NCBI GenBank assembly: GCA_963824545.1
Contig: CAWGPP010000011.1
Span: 1 to 64,000 of the forward strand
Origin: Bog-532 sp963824545
GTDB taxonomy: Bacteria; Actinomycetota; Actinomycetes; Streptosporangiales; Streptosporangiaceae
Length of the DNA stretch: 64,000 nt
Direction: 5' to 3'
Shown here: piece after piece, positions 1-10,402 of the stretch
How positions within the stretch are numbered: position 1 is the stretch's first letter
Layout: the number at the start of each line of letters is the position of its first letter
Notes under the pieces: generated by a model
The model's database searches: none
The model's input: only the letters and a program-made list of their open reading frames with translations
What the model was told of the DNA's origin: nothing
Position numbers and translations under genes: made by a program

Positions 1-641
1 CCACGCTGGCCAGCGAGCACTCCCTGGCCGCGGCGCCCGCCGCGCGGGGCTGCGCGCTGACCGGGCTCACCGCGGCCGCCTACACCCCGTCGGGCACACC
101 GCTGCTGGCCGGCACCTGCGGCCGGGCGGGTACGGCGGGGATCTTCCGCTACACCGGCGGCAGCTGGCACCAGGCCGGCCCGGCCCGGCCCGCCGTGCTG
201 GCCGGCCGCACCGTCCAGATCGCCCGGCTGACCCGGGTCGGCACCAGGGACGTCGCCCTGCTGGAGGCGGGCGGCCCGCCGGGCGCGAGCCTGCTCGCGG
301 CGTGGACCAGCGACGGCGGGCAGCACTGGACGCTGTCCCCGGTCCTGCGGCTGGGCGGCTCGAACGCGGTGTCCGCGTCGTTCGGCAGCGGCGGCGGGGT
401 GGCCGTCGTGCTGGCCGGCAACCGGGGAGCCACCCTGGCCGGGCCCGGATCCTCCTGGCGGCGGCTGCCTGCACTGCCCGCCGGGCGCGCCGTCACGCTG
501 GCCCTGCCCGCGGCCGGCACCACCGACGCGCTGGCCGCGGACGGCGGCACGCTGACCGCCTGGCAGCTCCGCGACGGCGCGGCCACCTGGTCGAAGACCC
601 AGACCATCGACGTACCCATTCAGTACGGCTCTTCCTCCTGA
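1..641 (+). CDS. C-terminal part of a propeller-like hypothetical protein (5' end outside window)
   Basis: The reading frame is open from the first bases of the window to a TGA at 639-641, so the start lies upstream. The visible roughly 212 residues contain repeating patterns such as TSDGGQHWTLSP and a second W-containing blade-like segment. These resemble the Asp-box blades of sialidase or BNR-type beta-propellers. No catalytic residues can be assigned from this fragment. The protein is rich in Ala, Gly and Pro, consistent with an extracytoplasmic protein, but the N-terminus that would show a signal peptide is missing. The stop runs directly into a hexanucleotide repeat tract. Confidence 0.6.
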   Translation, partial: TLASEHSLAAAPAARGCALTGLTAAAYTPSGTPLLAGTCGRAGTAGIFRYTGGSWHQAGPARPAVLAGRTVQIARLTRVGTRDVALLEAGGPPGASLLAAWTSDGGQHWTLSPVLRLGGSNAVSASFGSGGGVAVVLAGNRGATLAGPGSSWRRLPALPAGRAVTLALPAAGTTDALAADGGTLTAWQLRDGAATWSKTQTIDVPIQYGSSS

Positions 642-756
642 TCCTGACCGCGTCCTGGTCCTGGTCCTGACCGGGTCCTGGTCCTCCTGATCCTGACCGG
701 ATCCTGGTCCTCCTGGTCCTGACCGGGTCCTGATCCTGATCCTGACCGGATCCTGG
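634..756. repeat. Degenerate hexanucleotide (TCCTGA/TCCTGG) repeat tract
   Basis: About 120 bases are built almost entirely from TCCTGA, TCCTGG and TCCTGACCGG-type units, often with the 5-base pattern CCTGA or CCTGG. The tract begins inside the last codons of the upstream gene and ends before the isocitrate-lyase-like gene. No gene is visible here, and the rest of the 757-870 interval has no supported feature. It may be a slippage-prone microsatellite or part of the transcription-end region of the two convergent genes. Confidence 0.75.
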
Positions 757-870
757 CCGATCCGGGGCGGCGTCCCGGCGGCCGGGGCAAGCCCCGCTCC
801 CCCGCACCGGGCGGCCGGTACGGAGGGCGGGCGTGACCAGGTCCCGTTCGGGATGATCGGCAGCAGCGGA

Positions 871-1758
871 TCAGGCCTGCACGCGCGTCCAGGCGTCACC
901 CACGACGGACCATTCGCGCAGGCCGACCAGCTCGAACAGCGCTTCGATGCCGGTGGCGGTCACTTCCGGGGTCGTCCCGCCGAGGTGCTGCAGCGCCGCG
1001 ATCATCCCCTTGGCCGCGGCCATCAGCAGGTTCGCCGGGTAGATCGCGATCGCGTAGCCGAGGGACTGCAAGGCCTCCGGGCTGGCGTCCGGGGTCAGGC
1101 CGCCCTGCACCATGTTGATCAGCAGCGGCGCGTCGACCTCCCGGGCGATGCGCTCGACCTCCTCGGCGGAGCGCGGCGCCTCGACGAAGATCAGGTCGGC
1201 GCCGGCCCGGGCGTAGGTGCTGGCGCGGTCGATCGCCGCGGACAGTCCCAGCACGGCGCGGGCGTCGGTCCGGGCCACGATCAGCGCGTCGGCCCGGGTA
1301 TCGAGGGCGGCGCCGAGCTTGGCCAGGAACTCCGCCTCGCTGACCACCTCCTTGCCGGGCAGGTGACCGCAGCGCTTGGGGAACGCCTGGTCCTCCAGCT
1401 GGATCGCGGCCACCCCCGCTTTCTCGTAGAGCTGGACGGTCCGCGCGACGTTGAGCGGTGAGCCGTAGCCGGTGTCGGCGTCCGCGATCAGCGGCAGGCC
1501 GCCGAGCACGCCGGTCACCATGGCCGCCCGTTCGGCCATCTCCGAGCCGGTGACCAGGCCGATGTCCGGCACCCCGAATCCGGCGGCGGCGATCCCGGCC
1601 CCGGTCAGGTAGGCCGCGCGGAACCCGGCGCGCCGGACCAGGTGTGCCGACAGGCCGTCGAAGACGCCGGGGGCCATGACGAGGCCGCCGTCCGCGAGCA
1701 GGGCACGCAGCCGCGCACCCGGGGATTGCGCCGTGGTTGCATCATCGCGATGCGCCAT
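871..1758 (-). CDS. Isocitrate lyase/PEP mutase superfamily enzyme (2-methylisocitrate lyase-like)
   Basis: This 295-residue protein is about the normal length for the PEP mutase/isocitrate lyase superfamily, which cleaves or forms C-C or C-P bonds next to a carboxylate using Mg2+. Visible signatures are the Mg-binding DADTGYG motif, the substrate-proximal QLEDQ segment, and KRCGH, the catalytic cysteine loop of lyases (2-methylisocitrate or oxaloacetate type) rather than of true phosphonate mutases. The (beta/alpha)8 barrel pattern ends with a C-terminal helix typical of short bacterial members. It is transcribed divergently from htpG across about 66 bases. No prpB/prpC neighbours are present, so the physiological substrate cannot be fixed from context. 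Confidence 0.85.
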   Translation of the reverse strand: MAHRDDATTAQSPGARLRALLADGGLVMAPGVFDGLSAHLVRRAGFRAAYLTGAGIAAAGFGVPDIGLVTGSEMAERAAMVTGVLGGLPLIADADTGYGSPLNVARTVQLYEKAGVAAIQLEDQAFPKRCGHLPGKEVVSEAEFLAKLGAALDTRADALIVARTDARAVLGLSAAIDRASTYARAGADLIFVEAPRSAEEVERIAREVDAPLLINMVQGGLTPDASPEALQSLGYAIAIYPANLLMAAAKGMIAALQHLGGTTPEVTATGIEALFELVGLREWSVVGDAWTRVQA

Positions 1759-1824
1759 GGTTACACCGCCCGAAGCTGAGATTATGGTCCTGTCATCACG
1801 CTACGTCGGAGGGGCAGGCACGCA

Positions 1825-3735
1825 ATGACCGCGCAGGCGGACCCGGAGAGCTTCAGTTTCCAGGCCGAGGTCGTCCAGATTCTCGACCTGATGGTGCATT
1901 CGCTGTACAGCAACAAGGAAATCTTCCTGCGCGAGCTGATCTCCAACGGCTCCGACGCCATCGACCGGCTGCGCCTGGAACTGCTGGCGCGTTCCGAATC
2001 GCCCGAGGACGAGGGGCCGCTGCAGATCCGGGTCAGCTACGACAAGGACGCCCGGACGATCACCGTGGCGGACAACGGCATCGGCATGAGCCGGGCCGAG
2101 GTCATCGAGCACATCGGCACGATCGCGAAGTCCGGGACACGGGAGTTCCTGCACGCGCTGACCGGCGACCAGCGGGCGGACGCGTCGCTGATCGGGCAGT
2201 TCGGGGTGGGATTCTATTCGGCGTTCATCGTGGCCGACCGGGTGGTGCTGACCACCCGGCGGGCGGGCCTGCCCGCCGGCGACGGGGTCCGCTGGGAGTC
2301 CGACGGCCGCGGCGCGTACACGCTGGAGAACGCGGAGCTGCCGTCCCGCGGCACCACGGTCGTGCTGCACCTGCGGGACGGCGAGGACGACCTGCTGAGC
2401 GGCTACCGGCTGCGCTCGATCATCCAGAAGTACTCCGACCACATCAGCCTGCCGATCGTCATGCCGGCCGAGAAGCCGGCCGGGCAGGCCGCCGAGGGCG
2501 GCGAGGGCGGCGAACCGGCGGCGGACGAGCCCGTCAACCAGGCCTCCGCGCTGTGGGCCCGCTCCAAGAGCGAGATCAGCGAGCAGGACTACAAGGACTT
2601 CTACCGGCATCTGACCGGCGACGTCGCCGATCCGCTGGCCTGGCTGCACGCCAAGGTGGAGGGCACCTACGAGTACACCCTGCTGCTGTTCATCCCCGGC
2701 ACCGCCCCCTACGACCTGTGGATCCCGGATTCCGGGCACGGCGTCAAGCTGCACGTCCAGCGGGTGTTCATCCTGTCCGACACGGGGCAGCTGATGCCGC
2801 AGTACCTCCGGTTCGTCCGCGGCGTGATCGACTCCAGCGACCTGCCGCTGAACGTCTCACGCGAACTGCTCCAGGGCAGCCGCGCCGTCAGCCACATCAA
2901 GTCCGCCGCGGTCAAGCGGATCCTGAAGCTGCTGGCCGACCTGGCCGAGAAGGAGCCGGAGAAGTACGCCACGTTCTGGGGGCAGTTCGGCGCGGTGCTC
3001 AAGGAGGGCATACCCGAGGACTACGCCAACCGCGAGGACCTGGCCAAACTGCTGCGCTTCACGACGACCACGACCGGCGCCGGGGAGCTGAGCTCGCTCG
3101 CGGACTACGTGGAGCGGATGAAGGAGGGCCAGGACAGCATCTACTACCTGCTGGCCCCGGGGCCGGCCGCCGCCAGCAGCCCGCACCTGGAGGCGTTCCA
3201 GGCCAAGGGCGTGGAGGTGCTGCTGCTGACCGAGGCCGTGGACAGCTGGGTCGTCTCCGAACTGCGGGAGTTCGGCGGGCACCGGCTGCAGTCGGTCGCG
3301 CAGGGCGCCGCGGACCTCGGCGACCTGGCCGACGCGGCGGAGAAGGCGGCCGCGGCGCAGGCCGGAACCGAGTTCGCCGCGCTGACCTCGCGGCTCAAGG
3401 AGCTACTGGGAGACCAGGTCTACGACGTGCGGGTGACCAGCCGGCTGACCACCTCCCCGGCCTGCATCGTGGCCAACGAGCCCGACATCGAGATGAACCT
3501 GATGCGCCGGCTGCGCGGCTCGGGGCTGCCGAGCCAGCCGGTGCTGGAGATCAACCCGGCGCATCCGCTGGTGGCCCGGCTCAACCACCGGCTGGACGAC
3601 CCGCAGCTGGCTGACTGGGCGCACGTGCTGTTCAGCCAGGCCGTGCTCACGCTGGGCGCGCGGATCGAGGACCCGGCCGCGTTCGTTTCCCGGATGAACG
3701 ACCTGCTCGCGGCGCTGACCACCGACGGCGGCTGA
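1825..3735 (+). CDS. htpG: Molecular chaperone HtpG (Hsp90 family)
   Basis: The 636-residue product has the full Hsp90 architecture. The N-terminal GHKL ATPase shows NKEIFLRELISNGSDAID, the DNGIGM motif, and a glycine-rich lid with GQFGVGFYS. The middle domain contains the catalytic-loop region near DLPLNVSRE, and a C-terminal dimerisation domain follows. It is a cytosolic ATP-driven chaperone. A short acidic/glycine insertion (near residues 215-235) lies between the N and middle domains. The start is ATG, preceded by a GGAGGGG stretch. The TGA stop overlaps the leuS ATG by one base, so the two genes are probably co-transcribed and translationally coupled. Confidence 0.97.
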   Translation: MTAQADPESFSFQAEVVQILDLMVHSLYSNKEIFLRELISNGSDAIDRLRLELLARSESPEDEGPLQIRVSYDKDARTITVADNGIGMSRAEVIEHIGTIAKSGTREFLHALTGDQRADASLIGQFGVGFYSAFIVADRVVLTTRRAGLPAGDGVRWESDGRGAYTLENAELPSRGTTVVLHLRDGEDDLLSGYRLRSIIQKYSDHISLPIVMPAEKPAGQAAEGGEGGEPAADEPVNQASALWARSKSEISEQDYKDFYRHLTGDVADPLAWLHAKVEGTYEYTLLLFIPGTAPYDLWIPDSGHGVKLHVQRVFILSDTGQLMPQYLRFVRGVIDSSDLPLNVSRELLQGSRAVSHIKSAAVKRILKLLADLAEKEPEKYATFWGQFGAVLKEGIPEDYANREDLAKLLRFTTTTTGAGELSSLADYVERMKEGQDSIYYLLAPGPAAASSPHLEAFQAKGVEVLLLTEAVDSWVVSELREFGGHRLQSVAQGAADLGDLADAAEKAAAAQAGTEFAALTSRLKELLGDQVYDVRVTSRLTTSPACIVANEPDIEMNLMRRLRGSGLPSQPVLEINPAHPLVARLNHRLDDPQLADWAHVLFSQAVLTLGARIEDPAAFVSRMNDLLAALTTDGG

Positions 3736-6603
3736 TGGGCTCCCCCTCCTCCCCCTCCTCTCCCGAGGGAGAGGCGCCGCCGTTCCGCTACGGTGCGCGG
3801 CTGGCGAACGAGATCGAGGCGCGGTGGCAGCGGCGCTGGGAGACCGAAGGCACGTTCGACTCCCCGAACCCGACCGGCTCGCTGTCGGCCGGGTTCGGGC
3901 GGGTGGCGGGGCTGCCGAGGTTCTACGTCCTCGACATGTTCCCCTATCCCAGCGGCGCGGGGCTGCACGTCGGCCACCCGCTCGGTTACATCGGCACCGA
4001 CGTGCTGGCGCGCTACCAGCGGATGAACGGCCGGCACGTGATGCACGCGCTCGGGTACGACGCGTTCGGCCTGCCCGCGGAGCAGTACGCGATCGATTCC
4101 GGCCAGCACCCCCAGGTGACCACGTCGGCGAACATGGCCGCCATGCGGCGGCAGCTGCGCCGGCTGGGGCTGGGGCACGACTCCCGGCGGGAGATCGCCA
4201 CCACCGACGTCTCGTTCTACCGGTGGACCCAGTGGATCTTCCTGCAGATCTTCAACAGCTGGGTGGACGAGCGGACCGGGCGGGCCCGGCCGATCGCCGA
4301 CCTGATCGCCGAGTTCGAGTCCGGGGCCCGGCCTGCCCCGGGCGGTGTGCCCTGGGAGTCTCTTCCGGAACGGGAGCGGCGCGCCGTGATCGACGGCTAC
4401 CGGCTCGCCTACAGCTCCGAGGAGCTGGTCAACTGGTGCCCCGGCCTCGGCACGGTGCTGGCCAACGAGGAGGTCACGCCGGACGGGCGCAGCGACATCG
4501 GGAACTATCCGGTGTACCGGCGGCCGCTGCGGCAGTGGATGCTGCGGATCACGGCGTTCGCTGAGCGGCTGATCGCCGACCTGGACGAGCTGCAGTGGCC
4601 CGAGTCGATCAAGCAGCTGCAGCGCAACTGGATCGGCCGCAGTGACGGGGCCCTGATCACGCTGCCCGTCGCCGGGGACGCGGGCCTGGGGGCGGCCGGG
4701 ACTGCCGCGGACGCCGGGGCCCCGGGGGCGCCGGGGACGCCGGTCTGGGGGCCGAGGTCTTCACGACCCGGCCGGACACCCTCGCCGGCGCCACCTACAT
4801 GGTGCTCGCGCCGGAACATCCGCTGGTGGACCGGCTACTGCCGGAGTCCTGGCCGGACGGAACGCCGCCGGCCTGGACGTACCCGGAAGGGCGCGGCGGT
4901 GCCGGGGACTGGACGCCGCGAGCCGCGATGGCCGCGTACCAGGCCGCGACGGCGCGGCTCAGTGACCGGCAGCGCACCACCGGCGCGGGCGCCAAGACCG
5001 GCGTCTTCACCGGCCGTTACGTCACGAACCCGGCCACCGGCGAGCCGATCCCGGTGTTCGTCGCCGACTACGTCCTGGTGGGCTACGGCACCGGCGCGAT
5101 CATGGCGGTGCCCGCGTACGACCAGCGTGACCGGGAGTTCGCGGAGCTGTTCGGCCTGGAGGTCCGCGACGTACCGGACCTGCCCAGCGTCGCGGACGCG
5201 ATCGCCTGGCTGGAGAGCACCGGCCACGGGCGGGGCGCCCGCACCTACCGGCTGCGGGACTGGCAGTTCTCCCGGCAGCGGTACTGGGGCGAGCCGTTCC
5301 CGATCGTCTACGACTCCCGCGACCTGCCGGTCGCGCTGCCCGAGACCCTGCTGCCGGTCCGGCTGCCGGAGATGACCGACTTCCGGCCGGAGCCGCAGGC
5401 CGACGAGTCGAGTCCGCCGGTGCCGCCGCTGGCCCGGGCCCGGGACTGGGCGGACGTCCGGCTCGATCTCGGTGACGGCCCGAAGCACTACCGCCGCGAG
5501 CTGAACACCATGCCGCAGTGGGCCGGCTCGTGCTGGTACTACCTGCGTTACCTCGACCCGGACAACTCCTCGGCCTTCATCGACCCGGAGATCGACCGGT
5601 ACTGGATGGTCCCCGATGACGCCGCCTTCGACGGCGACGGGGGCGTCGGCCTGTACGTCGGCGGCGTCGAGCACGGCGTGCTCCATCTGCTGTACGCGCG
5701 CTTCTGGCACAAGATCCTCTACGACCTGGGGCACGTGTCCACGCGGGAGCCGTTCCGGCGGCTGGTCAATCAGGGCTACATCCTGGCCGACGCGTTCACC
5801 GACGCGCGCGGGATGTACGTGCAGGCGGCCGAGGTGGAACACGAGGCCGACGGGTACACGTTCAACGGCCAGCCGGTGAGCCGGCGGGCCGGCAAGATGG
5901 GCAAGAGCCTGAAGAACAGCATCAGCCCCGACGCCATCTACCGTCAGTACGGCGCGGACACGCTGCGGCTGTACGAGATGGCCACCGGCCCGCTGGAGGC
6001 CGACCGCCCGTGGCGGACCGGCGACATCATCGGCGTGCACCGGTTCCTGCAGCGGCTGTGGCGCAGCATCATCGACGAGACCACCGGGGCGGTCCGGGTC
6101 AGTTCGGACTTCCACTGGATGAGGAGTCCCTGCGCCGGCTGCACCAGACGATCGCCGTGGTCCGCGAGGACCTGGAATCGCTCCGTTACAACACGGCGAT
6201 CGCCCGGCTGATCGAACTGACCACGCACGCCGCCCAGATCACGGCCGCGCGCGGGGCCCTCCCCCGGGCCCTGGCGGAGCCGCTGGTGCTGATGGTGGCG
6301 CCGCTGGCCCCGCACATCGCCGAGGAACTGTGGGCGCTGATGGGGCACCCCGAGTCGCTGGCGTACGCGCCGTTCCCGGCAGCCGACCCGGCCCTGGCGG
6401 TGGAGCCTTCGGTGCGCCTGCCGGTCCAGGTCAACGGGAAGGTGCGGTTCACCATCGAGGTGCCGGCCGGGGCCGGGGAGGAGGACATCCGGCTGGCGGT
6501 GACCGGGCACGCCGATCTCGGGCGGGCCACCGGGGGCGCGGCCGTGCAGCGCATCATCGTCGTCCCCGGCCGGATCGCCAACGTCGTCACGGGGCCTTCC
6601 TAG
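3735..6603 (+). CDS. leuS: Leucyl-tRNA synthetase, reading frame broken twice
   Basis: LeuRS charges tRNA-Leu with leucine and edits misacylated products. The intact gene would be about 955 residues, the normal actinobacterial length, but it is spread over three frames. Frame one (from 3735) carries the class I HIGH signature as LHVGHPLGY. A one-base loss in the G-rich stretch near 4680-4745 moves to a second frame, which has the editing-domain segment FTTRPDTL and the KMSKS loop as KMGKSLKNS. A second one-base loss near 6085-6110 moves to the third frame, with the anticodon-binding domain (LHQTIAVVREDLE) up to the stop at 6603. All domains are otherwise well conserved. LeuRS is essential, so I infer sequencing indels; true decay would require another leuS elsewhere. 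Confidence 0.93.
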
Positions 6604-6825
6604 CCCCTGGCACAGGCCGGGGCCCCGACCGCCTGCCGTTCATGGCTCTGGTGATCTGGGCGTCGTTTTCCGCGGATCCTGCGACAGGGGAGAAACCGAA
6701 AAGATCAGTGGCCTGAGGCTTGTGATCGAGTGGATAGCCCAGCTCTAACGCACACGAGCTGGACGCAGGCTTGCTTACCGAACTAAGACGAAACTATGAA
6801 GGAATCAGCTGGTCGTATGCCTGGT
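6604..6825. other. Non-coding interval between leuS and the GntR gene
   Basis: About 220 bases with no supported gene. A GC-rich self-complementary stretch (CGGGGCCCCG) just after leuS could contribute to transcription termination. The second half is noticeably less GC-rich than the flanking genes. leuS and the GntR gene converge here. Confidence 0.4.
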
Positions 6826-7077
6826 CTATTTTTCGGGCTCGGCAACGAATGTGCCGCGTCCCTGGATGGTGATGATCAGTCCCCGTTTGCGCAGGACTTC
6901 CATGGCCCGGCGGACGGTCTGGTAGCTGCGCCCGTAATACTCGGCCAGGGCTCGTTCTGACAAGAGCCGTGCGCCCGTCTGCAGTTCACCAGAGGTGATC
7001 CGGGCCGCGATGTCGTCAGCGATCTGGACATAGGCAAGCTCGGCGTCACGGCCGCCGCTCGCTTCAAGATCACTCAC
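6826..7077 (-). CDS. Small GntR-family transcriptional regulator
   Basis: This 83-residue protein consists almost entirely of a GntR winged helix-turn-helix: YVQIADDIAARITSGEL, then LLSERALAEYYGRSYQTVRRAM as the recognition region, and the wing GRGTFVA. There is no C-terminal effector-binding domain, unlike typical FadR, HutC or MocR members. Such minimal GntR proteins are common in actinomycetes, often beside small unknown genes as here. The start is GTG at 7077. The next gene is divergent, with roughly 165 bases between the two start codons that hold repeated short motifs, so autoregulation plus control of that gene is plausible. Confidence 0.85.
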   Translation of the reverse strand: MSDLEASGGRDAELAYVQIADDIAARITSGELQTGARLLSERALAEYYGRSYQTVRRAMEVLRKRGLIITIQGRGTFVAEPEK

Positions 7078-7120
7078 AGCACTACCTAATCACCGCATGA
7101 CCTGCGATGACGTATGCGGT

Positions 7121-7160
7121 AGCTATATAAGAGCTATGCGTGTGCTCTATAGATGCTCTA
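7121..7160. promoter_or_regulatory. Candidate operator region between GntR gene and divergent gene
   Basis: This AT-richer stretch holds two close direct repeats: AGCTAT at 7121-7126 and 7132-7137, and TGCTCTA at 7143-7149 and 7154-7160. Paired half-sites spaced 11 bases apart fit binding of a dimeric winged-HTH regulator to one face of the helix. Assignment to the neighbouring GntR protein is inference from position. Confidence 0.4.
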
Positions 7161-7242
7161 CTATGTCGGTACCGTGCCCGGTGCTGACCCGTACCGGGCA
7201 CGGCCTCACGGGTCGCTTACGGGTCGGGTAAGGGACGCAGCG

Positions 7243-7563
7243 ATGGCAGTGCCGCGCGATCAGGAACTCAGGCAGCAGCAGTTCATCCGGGACCACCCCG
7301 CGTGGTCCATCCACGCCCAGGACGGGGCGAGCCGTTTCACCGCCGAGAAAGACGACGGGACCACCTGCCATATCGTCGCGAACCCCTCCCTCAGGGCCCT
7401 GCTGGACCGGCTCGAACGAGATCGAGGCCAGCCGGTGACCCCGGCCCCCCACCCGGCAGCACCCCCATGCACCGGCCCCAGCCAGGGCATGCTGTCAGTC
7501 GCACACCTGGACGCAGCGGCTGGCCGCCGGCGGTTTCGGTGTCCGCAGCTCCCGCTGGCGTGA
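7243..7563 (+). CDS. Small hypothetical protein next to GntR regulator
   Basis: The convincing part is the first roughly 65 codons from the ATG at 7243: a polar segment with RQQQFIRDHPAW, then RFTAEKDDGTTCHIV and a leucine-rich helix LRALLDRLERD. The upstream in-frame GTG/ATG codons lack support. The proline-rich tail after about residue 70 does not look like the rest and runs into the next gene, so the real stop may be hidden by an indel. Short proteins of this general look are often found next to minimal GntR regulators in actinomycetes. No function is known to me. Confidence 0.5.
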   Translation: MAVPRDQELRQQQFIRDHPAWSIHAQDGASRFTAEKDDGTTCHIVANPSLRALLDRLERDRGQPVTPAPHPAAPPCTGPSQGMLSVAHLDAAAGRRRFRCPQLPLA

Positions 7564-8045
7564 CCGGCACGAACTGATCATCCTTAACGTCCCCGGCGGC
7601 CGGTCATCCCTGACCATCACCGGTGACGGGCACGCTCACTGGTACTACGAGCCCCGCGCCAGCCCGCCCAGTGCGGCCGTGCTGGCCGCGGTCATCGTGC
7701 ACATCCTCGGCGCACCCCACGCCGCCGACGCCGCCCCCGGCGCGGCCGCCTACCGGGCGTTCCCGCTCAAGGGCGCGGTCGGCCGGTACCTGCAAGACCG
7801 GGGCCTGACCGTAGCCCTGCGGATCAGTGAAGACCTGGAATCATTCGAGGCCACCACCAGCCATCGAGGTCACCAGCCCCGCGCGTCCCTGGCTCGGTGC
7901 CGTCCAGCTCACCGACGACGGCCACCTGGACTGGGTATGCGACTACCGCGCCGCCTTCCACGGCGACCCCGGCCAGATAGCCGACGTGATCACCCCCATC
8001 CTCCGCGCCAGCCCCGGCGCCCCCCTGCGCGGAACCTTTGATTAA
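7489..8045 (+). CDS. Hypothetical actinobacterial protein, frame-disrupted
   Basis: A coherent protein of about 170-180 residues can be read only by changing frame. The N-terminal half (LAAGGFGVRSSRWRDRHEL, then LTITGDGHAHWYYEPR and ILGAP) lies in one frame. The C-terminal half, from about 7855 (ITVTSPARP-like AIEVTSPARPWLG, then QLTDDGHLDW and ADVITPIL), lies in the next. The break, near 7845-7860, looks like one extra base. The start is uncertain: an ATG at 7489 is in a third frame, which would need another indel near 7515. Each half contains a repeated module (beta strands around DDG-x-HW), suggesting an internal duplication. Function unknown. Confidence 0.5.
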
Positions 8046-8134
8046 GGGCGCTGACCGGCCACGATCGGGACGGCTATTCCGGCCGTTTCCACGCCACCGG
8101 GGATAGAACGGAGAACGCTGCCCGCATGCGCCCG

Positions 8135-10391
<2,257 letters not shown>

Positions 10392-10402
10392 GGCTAGCCC
10401 TC

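Noticed and set aside
1737..3614. Second long frame inside htpG
   Set aside because: It is Arg/Gly/Pro-rich out-of-frame translation of a high-GC gene whose correct frame is an unmistakable Hsp90.
3735..6603. Programmed ribosomal frameshifting in leuS
   Set aside because: No slippery site or downstream structure is evident, LeuRS is not known to use recoding, and similar breaks occur in several unrelated genes here.
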